This document shows, piece after piece, positions 1-7,451 of a stretch of DNA of 23,718 nt. The number at the start of each line of letters is the position of its first letter. Position 1 is the stretch's first letter. The notes beneath the pieces were generated by a model. It had not been told where the DNA came from and did no database searches. It worked only from the letters and a program-made list of their open reading frames with translations. The stretch lies in assembly GCA_002408385.1 (NCBI GenBank), contig DHSB01000203.1:1-23718 (forward strand), given 5' to 3'. The position numbers were made by a program, and so were the translations under genes. The DNA is from Myxococcales bacterium UBA5297. GTDB taxonomy: Bacteria > Myxococcota > Myxococcia > Myxococcales > UBA5297.

Positions 1-1
1 G

Positions 2-229
2 CCGAAGAAGGCGGCGAAGAAGGTGCCCAAGTCGGCGCGGAAGCCGGCTGCGCAGGAGGCCAAGCCCGATACCGACAAGGCCGAGCCGGCCAAGGCCGGG
101 CGCAGGGCCGTCGCCAAGAAGAGCAGCGGGGCGAAGGCCGTGGGGAAGAAGACGGCGGCATCCAAGGCGAGCGGCGGCAAGCGGCCCGCGCGCCGGGCAT
201 CGAAGAGAGCGCCGAGGAGCGCATCGTGA
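2..229 (+). CDS. Histone H1-like Lys/Ala/Arg-rich protein, 3' part
   Basis: The reading frame is open to the left edge (it reads PKKAAKK before the first possible GTG at 23), so this is probably the C-terminal part of a longer gene. About 75 residues are visible, almost entirely Lys, Ala, Arg, Ser, Gly and Pro, with AKK, GKK and KRP motifs and no hydrophobic core. This is the composition of bacterial histone-H1-like tails, which bind DNA as disordered polycations. Such tails occur alone or attached to other domains, and the N-terminus is not visible, so the specific role is unknown. The stop codon overlaps the GTG start of the next gene by 4 bp (GTGA), suggesting one transcript and translational coupling. 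Confidence 0.6.
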   Translation, partial: PKKAAKKVPKSARKPAAQEAKPDTDKAEPAKAGRRAVAKKSSGAKAVGKKTAASKASGGKRPARRASKRAPRSAS

Positions 230-576
230 GCAAGGCGAAGCTCCGCATTCCGGCCGATCTGCAGCCGTGGATCGAGGCGCGGTGCCGCCACCGTCTCTCC
301 CACGCGCACGTGCAGATGGCGCGCGAGCTGGGGATGAATCCGAAGAAGCTGGGGAAGCTCGACAACCATCGCCAGGAGTCGTGGAAGCTGCCCCTGCCGG
401 CCTTCATCGAGGAGCTCTACTTCAAGCGCTTTGGCCGGGAGCGGCCGGCGAGAGTCGTCACCATCGAAGAGCGGGCGCAGGAGCTGGCGCGGAAGAAAGC
501 GGCCAGGCGCGAAGCGAAGGCGGCGCGCAGGGCAGGGCAGGCCGCGGAGGCCGAAACCTCGTCCTTGCGAGGCTGA
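226..576 (+). CDS. Small conserved basic protein, function unknown
   Basis: Encodes 116 residues. GTG is the start, supported by AGGAG six bases upstream inside the preceding gene and by the 4-bp GTGA overlap. Residues 1-75 look like a compact helical domain with motifs HAHVQMARELGMNPKKLGKL and a KLPLPAFIEELYFKRFG segment; similar short proteins of unknown function occur in several bacterial phyla (from memory of the pattern). Residues 78-116 form a highly charged Arg/Lys/Ala/Glu helix, probably a nucleic-acid-contacting or disordered tail. No catalytic motif, signal peptide or membrane segment is seen. Coupling to a histone-like gene hints at a nucleoid or nucleic-acid role, but that is inference. 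Confidence 0.6.
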   Translation: MSKAKLRIPADLQPWIEARCRHRLSHAHVQMARELGMNPKKLGKLDNHRQESWKLPLPAFIEELYFKRFGRERPARVVTIEERAQELARKKAARREAKAARRAGQAAEAETSSLRG

Positions 577-1003
577 TTGAAGAGGGGCTAGCGCGGAAAC
601 CGCGGCGACGAAGTGATGGCCGTCGGAAGGGATGGACTGCGGAGCTCCAGCTTCGCCAGGCGGGCGCTGCGCTCGAAGTGGCCCGATGGAGGTTACTGGC
701 CCTCGGAAGTGATGACGGCGACGGCGATGGACGGGCGGAGCTCCAGCTCGGCCATGCGCCCGCCCGCTCGTGGGCGATCCTCAGGGCTTCGTGTACCTGG
801 CCTGGCGGGGACCGGACGCCGGGTGCTGTCCGTGTGCGCCGCTAATCTCCGACGGTGCCAGAGGCTCGACGAACGCCGCATTTCGAGAGGTCCGAGAGCG
901 CGGCCGCGGGGCGGACGCCGAACGCGTCTTGCCGGGCGCGTCGATGCCTCGCTGCGCCCACTCGTCGAGGCGAACGGCACCATCCCACTTCCAAGGAGCC
1001 CAG
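577..1003. other. Intergenic region with an imperfect direct duplication
   Basis: About 430 bases without a convincing gene. Open frames here lack ribosome-binding sites and have low-complexity composition. The left half contains two related copies of a roughly 50-base sequence (listed separately). The right end holds the AAGGAG ribosome-binding site (993-998) for the gene starting at 1004. Confidence 0.5.
610..758 (+). repeat. Imperfect direct duplication, two ~50-bp copies
   Basis: Copy 1 (610-663) and copy 2 (706-758) both begin GAAGTGATG and share GATGGAC followed by GCGGAGCTCCAGCT, with small indels between. The period is about 96 bases. Read on the minus strand the copies would encode similar peptides (LAKLELRSPS and MAELELRPSI), but no start or ribosome-binding site makes this a credible gene. 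It may be a decayed coding remnant or a tandem duplication. Confidence 0.5.
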
Positions 1004-3259
1004 ATGCTTGCCGTCCTGTTGGTGTCCCTGTCCCTGGTGGCAACCCCGACCACGGCGGTCGCGCCGGCCAAGCGCGCTCGCGCCCGCTCCGCGACGACCC
1101 TGGCCAAGCCGGTGAGCAACGTCGAAGTCCCGGCGCTCCCTCTCGCGCCGGTGGCGCCGGTGGCGCCGGTGGCGCCGCCCCGCGAAGTCGCCGACGTCAA
1201 GATGGTCGCGCGCCTGGCCGACGCCATCGCGCGAGCGCCGAGCGAGGCGCTCGAGGCGCGCGAGGCCTTGCTGCCGCATTTCGTGGACGCGCTGATGGCC
1301 TCGTGTGAATCGGTCCTGCGCGACAGCGGGGTGAGCGACCTGCGCGTGGCGCGCATGGACGAGCTGCGGGCCGAAACCTGGCAGCGGCTCGGTGCGAGCC
1401 TGAAGGAGATGCCGGAGGGCCCAACCCGGCGCGCGGTTCTGGAGGGTTTGGCCCGGCGCGTGACGACTCGCGCGCAGGCGGTCTCGCTGCTCGACTGGTG
1501 GTTCGGGCTCGACTCGGCGAGCGGAGCCACCCCCGGCGCGGCGAAGACTCCGGCGGCGACAGGCGCGCTGGCTCCGATGAAGCCGTGGACGGCGGGCGAG
1601 GCCGACCTGCGACTCGCGGTGGCCCACTCCCGCCTGCTCGACGAGGTCGGGCCTCTGGACGGTCCCGACGGCAGCATCGACACCGGCGAATGGGTGCGCC
1701 TCGGGCTCGGCATCGAGAACGCCTCCTCGCGCCCGTGGTTCAGCACCACCGCCCACGTCGCCGCCTCCGGGGGCTGCCTGTGGAGCGATCCGAGCGTCGC
1801 GCACGAGCTGGCCGAGCTCGGGCCCGGGGAGGTCGCCGAGCTGCCAGTCTGGGTCTTCGTCTCCGCCGAGTGTCCGGCCAACGCTCGCCGGGCGCTCGTG
1901 ATCACCCTCTGCGACTCGCAGCACTCGGAGGCCGCCGAGCGCAACCGGATAGAGGTCGAGCTTCTGCCGCGCGAGCTCGGGCCTCAGCGGCTGGTCGCGA
2001 CGCGCTTGGACGCCGACGGGTGCGGTTCGAGCGACGGCAGCAACCTCGCGGTGCTGCGTCCAAAGATGCGCTTCGAGCTCTCGCACGAGCTGAGCCTGCC
2101 GCGTGAGCCGGAGGCGAAGGTGGCGCTCGCCTATCGCGCGCCCTCCGCGCTCGCGCCCCTGTTCACGCGCTTCGAGGCGCGCGACGAACCGATGGTCCGG
2201 GGCGCGGACCGGTTGTTGGCCGGCGACGACCTCGACGCGGAGGTGGCTGGCGAGGAGCCCTACGGCGCGACGTTGAAGCTCGCGCGTGCGCATCGGCGCT
2301 GGTTCGAGCCGGCGAGCGGAGGCTTGCTCTGGCTGGCGATGGACGCGCAGGTCACGCTGGTCCCGGGAGCCGCCGAGCCTGCCGAAGAGTCCGGGTGCTG
2401 GTCGGTCGCGCCGACCGGAGAGATGGTCGCCGCGCTGGTGCGCAAGCACCTCGCGCTCGTTCCGCATTCCATCGAGCCCGAACACCCGGCGGGCGTGGTC
2501 GCGGCCAGCGGGTATGAGCTCGCTTTTGACGCGCCGAAGTTCGTCTTCGAATACGAGGAGCTGGCGCGGCCGCCACGGCCGCCGGCAGAAGAGGAGCCGG
2601 AGGTTTTCAGGTCGCGGTTTCGCTATTACGTGCCGCTGCGTCTGGCGGGGCTGCCACCGGAGCCGCAGAAGCCAACCCCGCCGCCTCCTCCACCGGCTCC
2701 TGAGCCGGCTGTCGTTCCAGTAGCGGAGGCCGCTGAGGCCAGGCCTTGGTTGCGCTTCGACGCGGGCGGCTCGTTGGGACTGGTCGGGCTGAGCGCTCCG
2801 CCGGCAGAGCCCGATTACTGGGGGCAGGATTCCGTCGCGAGGCTGTGGAGCTTCGACGCCCGGGCGTTCGTCGGGCCGTCGCTCAGTGGGATGGTCGCCT
2901 TCCGCGGCGGGCAGCACCTCAGCAGCCTGGGCGGCGTCAACGTGGCGATGATTGCCGACCTGGCGCTCGACCTGGGCCTGGGGATGCACCTGGGCCTGGG
3001 GGACTCCTTCGAGCTTACGCCTCGGGTTGGCGCGGGCTACTTGAGGCGCACGGTTTTCGATTCCTTCGAGCCGCAGGAGCTGAAGAGCAACTCCTTCAAC
3101 GCTTTCGTCGGCGGCACTGGGCGGCTGTGGCTCAACCGGTACATCGGAATCCACGGCGACCTGCGGCTCGGATTCGGGCCCACCGGCAAGTACCGGGAGA
3201 TCGAGCTGATCGACGGCGTCGCCGTCCAACTCGGCGTAGGGCTCTCCGCGCGGCTCTGA
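1004..3259 (+). CDS. Large secreted protein with C-terminal outer-membrane barrel domain
   Basis: Encodes 751 residues. The start at 1004 is chosen over longer in-frame options because AAGGAG lies five bases upstream and the product then begins with a signal peptide (MLAVLLVSLSLVATPTTAVA). After it comes an APVAPVAPVAP stretch encoded by a 9-bp tandem repeat, a helical region (about 60-170), and beta-rich central domains with several Cys residues (about 190-530) that look like extracellular sandwich domains. A proline-rich hinge (PTPPPPPPAPEP, about residue 555-568) follows. Residues about 578-751 have the alternating hydrophobic and aromatic pattern and Gly-rich turns of an eight-stranded-type outer-membrane beta-barrel. 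The overall order suggests a barrel-anchored periplasmic or surface protein. I do not recognise a named family. The next gene is convergent. Confidence 0.75.
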   Translation: MLAVLLVSLSLVATPTTAVAPAKRARARSATTLAKPVSNVEVPALPLAPVAPVAPVAPPREVADVKMVARLADAIARAPSEALEAREALLPHFVDALMASCESVLRDSGVSDLRVARMDELRAETWQRLGASLKEMPEGPTRRAVLEGLARRVTTRAQAVSLLDWWFGLDSASGATPGAAKTPAATGALAPMKPWTAGEADLRLAVAHSRLLDEVGPLDGPDGSIDTGEWVRLGLGIENASSRPWFSTTAHVAASGGCLWSDPSVAHELAELGPGEVAELPVWVFVSAECPANARRALVITLCDSQHSEAAERNRIEVELLPRELGPQRLVATRLDADGCGSSDGSNLAVLRPKMRFELSHELSLPREPEAKVALAYRAPSALAPLFTRFEARDEPMVRGADRLLAGDDLDAEVAGEEPYGATLKLARAHRRWFEPASGGLLWLAMDAQVTLVPGAAEPAEESGCWSVAPTGEMVAALVRKHLALVPHSIEPEHPAGVVAASGYELAFDAPKFVFEYEELARPPRPPAEEEPEVFRSRFRYYVPLRLAGLPPEPQKPTPPPPPPAPEPAVVPVAEAAEARPWLRFDAGGSLGLVGLSAPPAEPDYWGQDSVARLWSFDARAFVGPSLSGMVAFRGGQHLSSLGGVNVAMIADLALDLGLGMHLGLGDSFELTPRVGAGYLRRTVFDSFEPQELKSNSFNAFVGGTGRLWLNRYIGIHGDLRLGFGPTGKYREIELIDGVAVQLGVGLSARL
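1145..1177 (+). repeat. 9-bp tandem repeat (GCGCCGGTG), coding
   Basis: Three perfect copies of GCGCCGGTG plus a partial fourth lie in frame and encode APV triplets just after the signal peptide. Such perfect short repeats can change copy number by slippage without breaking the frame, altering linker length. Confidence 0.8.
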
Positions 3260-3382
3260 CGAGCAAGAGGCTTCCGACTCGCCGACTCTTCAGGGCGCGG
3301 GTGGTGGGCGCCCGCCTGGCCGATGCGGTTTGCGAGAGCCAGGGCGAGGGAGTGGTCGGGATCTCGGCCATTTCGAACGGAA

Positions 3383-3416
3383 ACCGGCCCGTCCACTCAC
3401 TACGGAACGGGCCGGT
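3383..3416. terminator. Possible bidirectional transcription terminator hairpin
   Basis: Arms ACCGGCCCGT (3383-3392) and ACGGGCCGGT (3407-3416) pair perfectly over 10 bp around a 14-base loop between two convergent genes. There is no T-tract on either side, so intrinsic termination is uncertain. Confidence 0.4.
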
Positions 3417-3486
3417 CGACGCTGTTCCGCGCGCGGCGCTCGCTCTGGAGGTGTCGAGAGATCTCCCTAGACTCGGCTCGCCCCTG

Positions 3487-3515
3487 CGGTCACCTCGAGC
3501 GAAGTCGAGAGGCCC
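3487..3515 (+). repeat. Dispersed 29-bp element, copy 1
   Basis: An identical 29-base sequence occurs in inverted orientation at 19223-19251. Its core CTCGAGCGAAGTCGAG folds as a short hairpin (CTCGA, GCGAAG loop, TCGAG). Both copies are intergenic, as expected of a small dispersed palindromic element. Confidence 0.75.
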
Positions 3516-3529
3516 TTCGACTCCGCTCC

Positions 3530-3554
3530 CGCCGCTCCCGGGTCGGGAGCGGCG
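3530..3554. repeat. Perfect 11-bp hairpin
   Basis: Arms at 3530-3540 and 3544-3554 pair perfectly around a 3-base loop (GGT). The arms read CGCCGCTCCCG and CGGGAGCGGCG. It sits between CCCTTCGACTCCGCTC and CTCAGGGTGAGCGG, as if inserted into a longer repeat unit with duplication of CGCTC. Confidence 0.6.
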
Positions 3555-3605
3555 CTCAGGGTGAGCGGAAGCGGCGGAGCTGAAGAGGGACCTCTCGACG
3601 GATCT

Positions 3606-4502
3606 TCAGAACAAGAGCCCGACCGACAGGTACGGCCCGGTGAAGAGGTCGTCGGTGTCCTTGTCGCCGAGCACGCCCCGGTCGTCGAGGTAGATGGTCT
3701 TCCAACCCAGGCGAAGGCCGAAGGCACCGAACCCGAGCGCCGCGCCCAGGCCGACCTGGACACGCTGATAGGGCCACGGCGTGTAATGGGCCGCGCCTTC
3801 GATTCCGAGGGGGCCGACTATCCCGAAGGCTCCCGAGACTCCGAGGTCGGGCCCAAACACCTTCAGGTCGGGAGCCACGGCCGCGCTCACGCCGCCCTCG
3901 AGCCGCAGTCGGCCGCTGTAGCTCGACAGCAGCGCCCAGGTCAGATGCGCGTCGAAGACCGAGACGCCGAGATCGACCTCGTTGGCCCCGCCGTCGAGGA
4001 TCCGACCGGTCTCGACCATGATGGCCGAAGCCTCGAGGTTGAAGCCGAACCGCTCGCCTTCGAGGGCGTAGCCAAGCCCCAGGGCGATGCCCTCGCCGTG
4101 GAACATGAAGTTGACGATGTCGATGCTGTGGCTGATGCGGTCGGGCGCTCGAGGTGCCGTGTTCTCGACAGGGACCGGCGCGTGCGGAAAGTACGGGTAG
4201 TAGCCGGTGGCCCGCCCGAAGCGATAGCCGTGGTAGCGGTGGTGATGGTCGTGGTGGTGGTGCTCTGACGAAGAGGCTTCGTGGACCCGAGTCGTCTCGT
4301 GATCGTCGGACGAGCTGCTGGAGGTCGACGGCGCCGAGACCGACACCGCTTTGTGTTCTTTGCTCCCGCTCGACGAGGAGGATGAGCGCGAGCTCGATGG
4401 TGCCGGGTCGTCCCGCTTGCCGAAGCCCGCTTCGGCCGCTTTCGGCACCGCGACGAGAGCTGACAGGGCGATTGCTGCCAGAAGCTTGCTGGTCCAGTTC
4501 AT
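3606..4502 (-). CDS. Ser/His-rich outer-membrane beta-barrel protein
   Basis: Encodes 298 residues from an ATG with GAGGGG a few bases upstream. Residues 1-25 are a clear signal peptide (ends AAEA). Residues 36-76 form a Ser-rich linker, followed by a His cluster at 81-88 (HHHHDHHH) plus His91 and a Tyr/Arg-rich stretch. Residues about 120-298 alternate hydrophobic and polar residues with Gly turns and finish in LSVGLLF; the C-terminal Phe is the typical signature for outer-membrane barrel assembly. The His cluster would lie in the periplasm or on the surface and could bind Zn, Ni or Cu, but no family is recognised and the role is unknown. It converges with the gene ending at 3259. Confidence 0.75.
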   Translation of the reverse strand: MNWTSKLLAAIALSALVAVPKAAEAGFGKRDDPAPSSSRSSSSSSGSKEHKAVSVSAPSTSSSSSDDHETTRVHEASSSEHHHHDHHHRYHGYRFGRATGYYPYFPHAPVPVENTAPRAPDRISHSIDIVNFMFHGEGIALGLGYALEGERFGFNLEASAIMVETGRILDGGANEVDLGVSVFDAHLTWALLSSYSGRLRLEGGVSAAVAPDLKVFGPDLGVSGAFGIVGPLGIEGAAHYTPWPYQRVQVGLGAALGFGAFGLRLGWKTIYLDDRGVLGDKDTDDLFTGPYLSVGLLF

Positions 4503-4959
4503 TGCAACCCCTCGTGGTTTGGGCAGCCGGTGCTGCCGTCAGTCCCACACTTCCGGCCCGCCGAGAGGTTAACACCATCGCGCGAGAGGAAGGGTCTTGC
4601 CGGTGAAACCGGGTCAACACGAAAGGAGCGATCGGGTCGAGCGGCGTCGCACCGGCTTGTCCGGCGATCGTCGTGGGCGCGAGGCGGTGCTGGCACGCTG
4701 AGTATGGCTTCGGGCGAACGCATTCGTTGGCGACCGCGGGCGCGGCGGGGGAGTGTGAGCTCGCTGTTGGTGCAAGCCGACGGTCGCTCGGCGGTGTTCT
4801 CGGGGAGCGGCGGGCGAGGCGAAAGGAACGAGGATTTCGCAGGCGCAAACTCGTGAATCGGTGGGCGCGCTCGCCTCGCGCCGAGGTCGAGCTTATTAGC
4901 GATGGAGAATCGCGAAGAAAGTTGCGTTGACTCGGTCATGCCGCTAGATAGCCCTCGAC
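4503..4959. other. Divergent intergenic region, no gene recognised
   Basis: About 457 bases between two divergently transcribed genes. Small open frames exist but none has a convincing ribosome-binding site or recognisable protein. The last 80 bases are noticeably more AT-rich than the surroundings, as expected of promoter DNA for the gene at 4960. TTGACT (4927-4932) and TAGATA (4945-4950) are present but are only 12 bases apart, so I do not call a promoter. Confidence 0.4.
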
Positions 4960-6489
4960 ATGAAGACTATCCGTGTGACCGACGTGATCCTCCGCGATGC
5001 CCATCAGAGCCTGCTGGCGACGCGGATGTCGTTCGAAGACCTCGCGCCCGCGTGCGCTGACCTTGACGCCGCCGGCTACTGGTCGCTCGAGTGCTGGGGC
5101 GGGGCGACCTTCGACGCCTGCATCCGGTTCCTGAACGAGGACCCGTGGGAGCGGCTGCGCCAGTTCAAGAAGCTGATGCCGAAGACGCCGCTGCAGATGC
5201 TGCTGCGCGGCCAGAACCTGCTCGGCTACCGGCATTATGGCGACCAGGTAGTCGAGCGTTTCGTGGAGAAGGCCGCCGCCAACGGCATGGACGTCTTTCG
5301 CGTCTTCGACGCGCTCAACGACGTGCGCAACCTGACCCGCTCGATCGAGGCGGTCAAGCGTGTCGGCAAGCACGCGCAGGGTGCCCTTTGCTTCACGCTC
5401 AGCCCTGCCCACACCGTCGAGAGCTTCGTCGAGGTAGCGCGCCGGCTCGAGGATCTCGGGTGCGACTCGCTGTGCATCAAGGACATGGCGGCGCTGCTCA
5501 AGCCGCAACCGGCCTTCGAGCTGGTCACGGCGATCAAGAAGGCGACCAGGCTGCCGGTCCACGTCCACTGCCACACGACGACCGGCGTCACCCTGGTCAC
5601 GCTGATGAAGGCCATCGAGGCGGGCGCCGACGGCGTCGACACCTCGGTCAGCGCGCTGTCGCTGGGCACCGGCCAGAATCCGACCGAGAGCTTCCACGAG
5701 ATGCTCGAGGGGACCGGCTACTCGACGGGCCTGGACCTCGAGCCCATCGTCCGCGTGCGCGATCACTTCGCGAAGGTGCTGCCCAAGTACCAGGCCTTCC
5801 GCACCCAGACCGTCGGCGTCGACACCGACCTGTTCCGCAGCCAGATCCCGGGCGGCATGCTCTCGAACCTCGAGAGCCAGCTCAAGCAGCAGAAGGCCGC
5901 CCATCGGCTCAAGGAGGTGCTCGACGAGGTGCCGCGGGTGCGCGCCGACGCCGGCTACCCGCCGCTCGTCACGCCCTCGAGCCAGATCGTCGGCACCCAG
6001 GCGGTGCTCAACGTGCTGATGGGCCGCTACACGCAGCTCAGCGGCGAGTTTTCCGATTTGGTGCTCGGCTACTACGGGGCGACGCCGGCCAAGCCTTCGG
6101 CCGAGGTCGTGGAGAAGGCGCGCAAGCAGACCGGCAAGGAGCCCATCGCCTGCAGGCCCGCCGACCTGATCGCGCCGGAGTGGAAGCAGCAGTGCGAGAA
6201 GGCGCTCGCGCTCGAGGGCAACAACGGCACCGACGAGGACGTGCTCACCGCGGCGATGTTCCCGCGGGTGGCGCCCACGTTCTTCAAGACGCGCTTCGAG
6301 GGCCCGAAGGATCCGGCCGCGCCGCAAGCAGCGGTCGAGAGCGCCAAGCCGGCGCCGCAGCCCGCGGAGAACGCGGAGGAGCCGACGCCGGCGCCCGCGA
6401 GCCCGTTCTCGGGCCGCACGCGGAAGATGGCCTTCGTCATCGAGGTCGAGGGCAAGCGTCACGAGGTGCTGGTGGAGCAGCCGGTCTAA
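4960..6489 (+). CDS. Methylmalonyl-CoA carboxyltransferase 5S-type subunit
   Basis: Encodes 509 residues of the carboxyltransferase family that moves CO2 between carboxybiotin and pyruvate/oxaloacetate. The TIM-barrel signature is intact: VILRDAHQS (metal ligand Asp13), CIKDMAALL (Lys174, carbamylated in relatives) and HVHCH (metal ligands His203 and His205). It shares the segments YWSLECWGGATFD, FLNEDPWERLR and SQIPGGMLSN with oxaloacetate decarboxylase alpha and the Propionibacterium transcarboxylase 5S subunit. Length (about 505 in 5S) and the short ending after a VIEVEGKRHEVLVE strand match 5S; there is no biotinyl domain and no AMKM motif. The biotin carrier (1.3S) and 12S partners are not in this window. 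No clear Shine-Dalgarno precedes the ATG. A role in propionate or methylmalonyl-CoA/pyruvate exchange is inferred. Confidence 0.85.
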   Translation: MKTIRVTDVILRDAHQSLLATRMSFEDLAPACADLDAAGYWSLECWGGATFDACIRFLNEDPWERLRQFKKLMPKTPLQMLLRGQNLLGYRHYGDQVVERFVEKAAANGMDVFRVFDALNDVRNLTRSIEAVKRVGKHAQGALCFTLSPAHTVESFVEVARRLEDLGCDSLCIKDMAALLKPQPAFELVTAIKKATRLPVHVHCHTTTGVTLVTLMKAIEAGADGVDTSVSALSLGTGQNPTESFHEMLEGTGYSTGLDLEPIVRVRDHFAKVLPKYQAFRTQTVGVDTDLFRSQIPGGMLSNLESQLKQQKAAHRLKEVLDEVPRVRADAGYPPLVTPSSQIVGTQAVLNVLMGRYTQLSGEFSDLVLGYYGATPAKPSAEVVEKARKQTGKEPIACRPADLIAPEWKQQCEKALALEGNNGTDEDVLTAAMFPRVAPTFFKTRFEGPKDPAAPQAAVESAKPAPQPAENAEEPTPAPASPFSGRTRKMAFVIEVEGKRHEVLVEQPV

Positions 6490-6506
6490 GACGGCGAGGG
6501 GCCGTC
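6490..6506. terminator. Short hairpin after the 5S gene
   Basis: GACGGC (6490-6495) pairs with GCCGTC (6501-6506) around GAGGG, directly after the stop codon and in a 47-base gap between convergent genes. There is no T-tract, so a terminator role is only possible. Confidence 0.3.
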
Positions 6507-6536
6507 GCCAGTCGCAAGGCGGCCGAAGGCGACCGC

Positions 6537-7451
6537 TCAAGGGGTGGGCTGGCGCGCCGGCACGTCGACCGGCGCCACGACGGCCCACACCAGGCAGTGG
6601 TCCGAAGGATACGGCTTCCGCGGCTGCACGACGCCCTGGTCGATGACGCGCCAGGGCTGCAGCTCGCTGGGCTGCGAGACGAGCACGTGGTCGATGCGCT
6701 CTCCCTCGGGATCCGCGCAGGGGCTTCCGTAGGGAGCCCAGGAGCGCGGCGCGGCCAGGTCCGAGCCCTGAGCGGCGACGAGGTGGCCGGCGGCGAGGAT
6801 TCGCTCGAGCGGCGCCTCGTCGAGCCGGGCGTTGAAGTCTCCGACGACGACCGACAGCTCGCCCGGAGTGGCTGGGCGCAGCGCGCCGGCGAGGGCCTCG
6901 GCCTGCGGGAGCGTGATCGATCGGCGCCGCGTGGCGGCGTGGTGCAGGTTGATGACGTTCAGCCTCACGCCAGGCGCGTCGATGGTCACGGCCACGAAGC
7001 CCTTGCGGTTGAAGGCGCGGTTCGTCTGGTGAACCGTTCCCGTGGGCTCGCGCAGGGGCCATCGGGAGAGCAGGTAGAGGCCATTTTCGACAAAGGGGCC
7101 CCAGCGCTCGAGCATGAAGTAGGCCTGGCGCGGATAGGGCAGGGTCGCGAGCATCCGCTTGGCGTCTTCGCCGGCGAACCAGCCTTCCGAGACCTCCTGC
7201 AGCGCGACGACGTCGGCGTCGAGCGCGAGGAGCTCCTCCTTGGCGCGCGCGAGCCGGGTCTGCCGGTCCCAAGGACGGTTGAAGAGATTGAAGCTGGCGA
7301 TCTTGATCGGCCGCTTCGACGAGCTGTCGGGCTCAGCGGCGCGAACGACGACGACCTGCCTGCCGACACTGGGACAGCCGACCGAGCCGACGGCGGCGAC
7401 CCCGAGCACGCCGAGCAGGAGAAGGGCCCTGCGCAGGGCCCGGGGTCTCAC
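6537..7451 (-). CDS. Endonuclease/exonuclease/phosphatase (EEP) family lipoprotein
   Basis: Encodes 304 residues. The GTG start overlaps the upstream stop by 4 bp (GTGA). A lipoprotein signal runs from RALRRALLLLGVLGVAAVGSVGC, putting the lipidated Cys at 26. The EEP fold (DNase I, sphingomyelinase, inositol phosphatase) is complete: IASFNLFN (Asn55), VALQEV (metal-binding Glu86), NLHHAA (His170), GDFNARLDE (Asp205, Asn207), RIDHVLV (Asp254) and SDHCLVW (Asp284, His285). All catalytic residues are present, so an active metal-dependent phosphodiesterase or phosphomonoesterase anchored in the envelope is likely. The substrate (lipid headgroup, nucleic acid or inositol phosphate) cannot be read from sequence. 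It is the last gene of a three-gene coupled operon whose middle gene is also a phosphoesterase-type lipoprotein. Confidence 0.85.
   Translation of the reverse strand: MRPRALRRALLLLGVLGVAAVGSVGCPSVGRQVVVVRAAEPDSSSKRPIKIASFNLFNRPWDRQTRLARAKEELLALDADVVALQEVSEGWFAGEDAKRMLATLPYPRQAYFMLERWGPFVENGLYLLSRWPLREPTGTVHQTNRAFNRKGFVAVTIDAPGVRLNVINLHHAATRRRSITLPQAEALAGALRPATPGELSVVVGDFNARLDEAPLERILAAGHLVAAQGSDLAAPRSWAPYGSPCADPEGERIDHVLVSQPSELQPWRVIDQGVVQPRKPYPSDHCLVWAVVAPVDVPARQPTP

Larger units (their letters stand above)
3260..3605. other. Convergent intergenic region with several hairpins
   Basis: A 346-base gap between the ends of two convergent genes. It holds a 10-bp stem-loop (3383-3416), a 29-bp dispersed element (3487-3515), a perfect 11-bp hairpin (3530-3554), and an 8-bp outer inverted pair TCGAGAGG (3505-3512) with CCTCTCGA (3591-3598) that brackets the block. 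No credible gene is seen. Confidence 0.6.

Noticed and set aside
842..3229. 795-residue minus-strand open frame opposite the large secreted protein
   Set aside because: Antisense shadow. The plus-strand frame has a Shine-Dalgarno, a signal peptide and a barrel domain; this one has none.
4690..4710. Possible sigma-54 promoter (TGGCACG)
   Set aside because: The -24-like TGGCAC is present, but the required GC at -12 is not at the correct distance.
4927..4950. TTGACT/TAGATA promoter ahead of the 5S gene
   Set aside because: The spacer is only 12 bases, too short for a sigma-70 promoter.
4960..6489. Oxaloacetate decarboxylase alpha or pyruvate carboxylase subunit B
   Set aside because: Both normally carry a C-terminal biotinyl domain with AMKM, absent here; length and ending match transcarboxylase 5S.
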